Shown: one piece after another, positions 4,136-5,721 of the stretch
Layout: every line of letters begins with the position of its first letter
Position numbering within the stretch: the first letter of the stretch is position 1
From: Thermoanaerobaculia bacterium
GTDB lineage: Bacteria; Acidobacteriota; Thermoanaerobaculia; Multivoradales; JAHEKO01
DNA: 5,721 nucleotides
Direction: 5' to 3'
NCBI GenBank assembly: GCA_029287645.1
Contig: JARFQS010000130.1
Span: 1-5,721, forward strand
Program-made: the position numbers and the translations under genes
Notes under the pieces: generated by a model
What the model saw: only the letters and a program-made list of their open reading frames with translations
Databases searched by the model: none
What the model was told of the DNA's origin: nothing

Positions 4136-5721
4136 TTGCTGGCCTCCTTCTTCTTGCCCTGCGCGGACCGCTTGCCGCCCGATGCCGCCGCCTCTTCCGC
4201 CTCCTTCTTTTCCCGGTGCCGCTTATAAGCATACGACTGAGCAATTCCCAGGACATTGTTCGTCAACCAGTAGAGCACCAGGCCGCTGGGAAACCCGAGG
4301 AACAACACCGTGAAGAAGATCGGCATCATGGCAAACATTCGGCGCTGCATCGGATCGCCGGCTGCTGGCGTCATCTTCTGCTGCAGAAACTGCGACGCTC
4401 CCATGATGATCGGCAAGACGTAGTACGGGTCCTTCGCCGAGAGGTCTTGGATCCAGAAGATCCATGGCGCGCCCCGAAGCTCGATCGAGGCCGTGAGCAG
4501 GCTGTAGAAGGCGAAGAGCACCGGAATCTGGAGGAACATCGGCAGACACCCACCCGCCGGGCTCACGCCCTCGGTCTTGTACAGCGCCATCGTCTCTTCG
4601 TTCATCTTGCGCTGCATCTCGGCATTCGGCCGACCCTGCTTGTCCTTCAACTTGCCCTTGTATTTCTGACGAATCGCCTGAATCTTCGGGTTGAGCTTCT
4701 GCATCTTCTGCATCGACACCGTGCTCTTGTGGGTCAACGGAAAGAGCACGATGCGAATCAAGATGGTCATCAGGATGATGGCCCACCCATAGTTCGACAC
4801 CACGTTGTCGTAGATCCAGGCGAGTCCCCACATCAACGGCAGGGAGAGCGGCTTGAAGAAGCCCAGGTTCACGGTCTCCTCGAGCCCGTAGGGCAGGCTC
4901 TGGAGTCGGGAGTATTCCTTCGGCCCGAGATAGGCCAGCACCCTGGACACCTCGGCCGCGGGTTGAACCAGGAGAAACAGCTCCTTCGGAAGGTCCCTCT
5001 CGGTGTCGCTGAGCTCTTCCTTGTTGCGGATCGGCTTGAACCCGACATCCGTACCCTCGACGCTCGGAACCACCAGCACCGGTTGGACAATCAACCCGCC
5101 GATACCCTCTTGTGGCACCACCGCAGTCAAGAAGTAGCTGTCTTCCAGTCCGGCCCAGCTCAGGCCGATCGGTGAGATCGGCAGCGGGCTCCAGAGTCCG
5201 TTCGGGTCCTCTCGCTCGACGTCCTCACCCGTCTTGAAGACGACCGAACGCCGGGCGAACCGGTTCTCCTGCTCCTCTTCGGACGGGTTCCGAACACCCG
5301 GCCCGATCGCCAGAGCCCAGGCGTTCGGGTTCGAAAGCGACACGTCGACCTCGATCATTCCGTCGCTGCGGAATACGAATCGCTTCTCGACGTCCCCTTC
5401 GGAGCCCCGGTAGCGGTAGATGATCTGTTTGCCGCCGTCGGCCGTACTCGACCCTTCGACCTCGTACAACACTTCGTTCAGCGCCGAGGGCCCCCCCTGA
5501 GGCGTGGCAAGACCGAAGGGATACGGAGCAGTCCCTCGTCGTCGCACCAAGTCGACAGGGCCTCCGTCAGCGCTCTTGTGATTCAGGAGTTGGTACGAGA
5601 CGAGCTGCGCACCCCTGTTCGTCATCTCGGCCCGGAACTCGGCGGTCTCCACCACCACGACCTCTTCCCGGTCCGCCGAGATCGACTCGGCGACTGACTC
5701 CTCGGATTCCTCGGTCGACAC
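4132..5721 (-). CDS. yidC: Membrane protein insertase YidC, N-terminus cut by window edge
   Basis: YidC inserts and folds inner-membrane proteins, alone or with SecYEG. The 529 visible codons lack the start and first membrane segment; the GTG at the edge is an internal Val codon. Residues about 20-280 form the periplasmic beta-sandwich domain of Gram-negative-type YidC (AEFRAEMTNRGAQLVSYQLL at 27-46). The conserved core follows: a membrane helix ending ILIRIVLFPLT (321-330), where Arg323 matches the hydrophilic-groove arginine (Arg366 in E. coli). Next come a charged cytoplasmic coiled-coil hairpin (about 335-385), then GGCLPMFLQIPVLFAFYSLL (390-409) and further membrane helices around 433-450, 462-477 and 479-496 (GFPSGLVLYWLTNNV). 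A basic tail of about 30 residues (RHREKKEA to KKKEASK) probably touches the ribosome. The jag gene is coupled to it by an ATGA overlap. Nothing is degenerate. Confidence 0.97.
   Translation of the reverse strand: MSTEESEESVAESISADREEVVVVETAEFRAEMTNRGAQLVSYQLLNHKSADGGPVDLVRRRGTAPYPFGLATPQGGPSALNEVLYEVEGSSTADGGKQIIYRYRGSEGDVEKRFVFRSDGMIEVDVSLSNPNAWALAIGPGVRNPSEEEQENRFARRSVVFKTGEDVEREDPNGLWSPLPISPIGLSWAGLEDSYFLTAVVPQEGIGGLIVQPVLVVPSVEGTDVGFKPIRNKEELSDTERDLPKELFLLVQPAAEVSRVLAYLGPKEYSRLQSLPYGLEETVNLGFFKPLSLPLMWGLAWIYDNVVSNYGWAIILMTILIRIVLFPLTHKSTVSMQKMQKLNPKIQAIRQKYKGKLKDKQGRPNAEMQRKMNEETMALYKTEGVSPAGGCLPMFLQIPVLFAFYSLLTASIELRGAPWIFWIQDLSAKDPYYVLPIIMGASQFLQQKMTPAAGDPMQRRMFAMMPIFFTVLFLGFPSGLVLYWLTNNVLGIAQSYAYKRHREKKEAEEAAASGGKRSAQGKKKEASK
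4143..4147 (-). promoter_or_regulatory. Shine-Dalgarno site of jag
   Basis: A GGAGG on the minus strand, inside the last codons of yidC and seven bases before the jag ATG, settles the jag start and indicates independent ribosome entry as well as coupling through the ATGA overlap. Confidence 0.65.

Noticed and set aside
4216..5175. Long plus-strand open frame (319 codons)
   Set aside because: It is the complement of yidC. Its composition is rich in His, Arg, Gln and Leu, with no family motif, while the opposite strand encodes a complete YidC core.

Overview
The window is chromosomal DNA from a GC-rich (about 60% by eye) Gram-negative-type bacterium. It holds the origin-associated block yidC-jag-rsmG-parA-parB-bactofilin, all read on the minus strand. 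The long periplasmic domain of YidC argues for a two-membrane cell. The bactofilin directly behind parB, and the overall gene style, suggest Acidobacteriota or a Myxococcota-like lineage. That placement is an inference, because the window holds no rRNA or other phylogenetic marker.

Layout from right to left, in the direction of transcription. YidC (5721 to 4132) lacks its N-terminus at the window edge. Jag/KhpB (4135 to 3257) starts inside the yidC stop codon. From 3256 to 2601 the operon is interrupted: in many bacteria mnmE and often mnmG lie here, but neither is visible. RsmG follows (2600 to 1950), then ParA/Soj (1944 to 1180), ParB (1183 to 326) and a bactofilin (329 to 1, cut by the window edge). 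Three junctions are four-base ATGA overlaps and rsmG-parA is separated by five bases, so two translationally coupled clusters are likely: yidC-jag and rsmG-parA-parB-bactofilin.

The interruption is the most interesting part. It carries one plus-strand gene (2931-3269) for a 112-residue, single-motif LAGLIDADG-like protein. The gene is not in an intron or intein, and its end overlaps the end of jag by 13 bases. Directly upstream lie two 30-bp tandem repeats, 37 bp apart, each containing a near-consensus ParB-binding site (parS) and an extra parS half-site. The GTG start of the LAGLIDADG-like gene lies inside the last half-site. A perfect 14-bp inverted repeat, a possible -10 element and a degenerate heptamer repeat fill the rest of the roughly 330-base gene-free stretch (2601-2930).

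Together the window contains a full ParABS set: the ATPase ParA, the CTP-dependent clamp ParB and its DNA sites. It also holds a bactofilin that may anchor them, and a small LAGLIDADG-like DNA-binding protein whose expression could be governed by ParB sitting on the parS repeats. YidC and Jag serve membrane-protein insertion and RNA binding, and RsmG modifies 16S rRNA.
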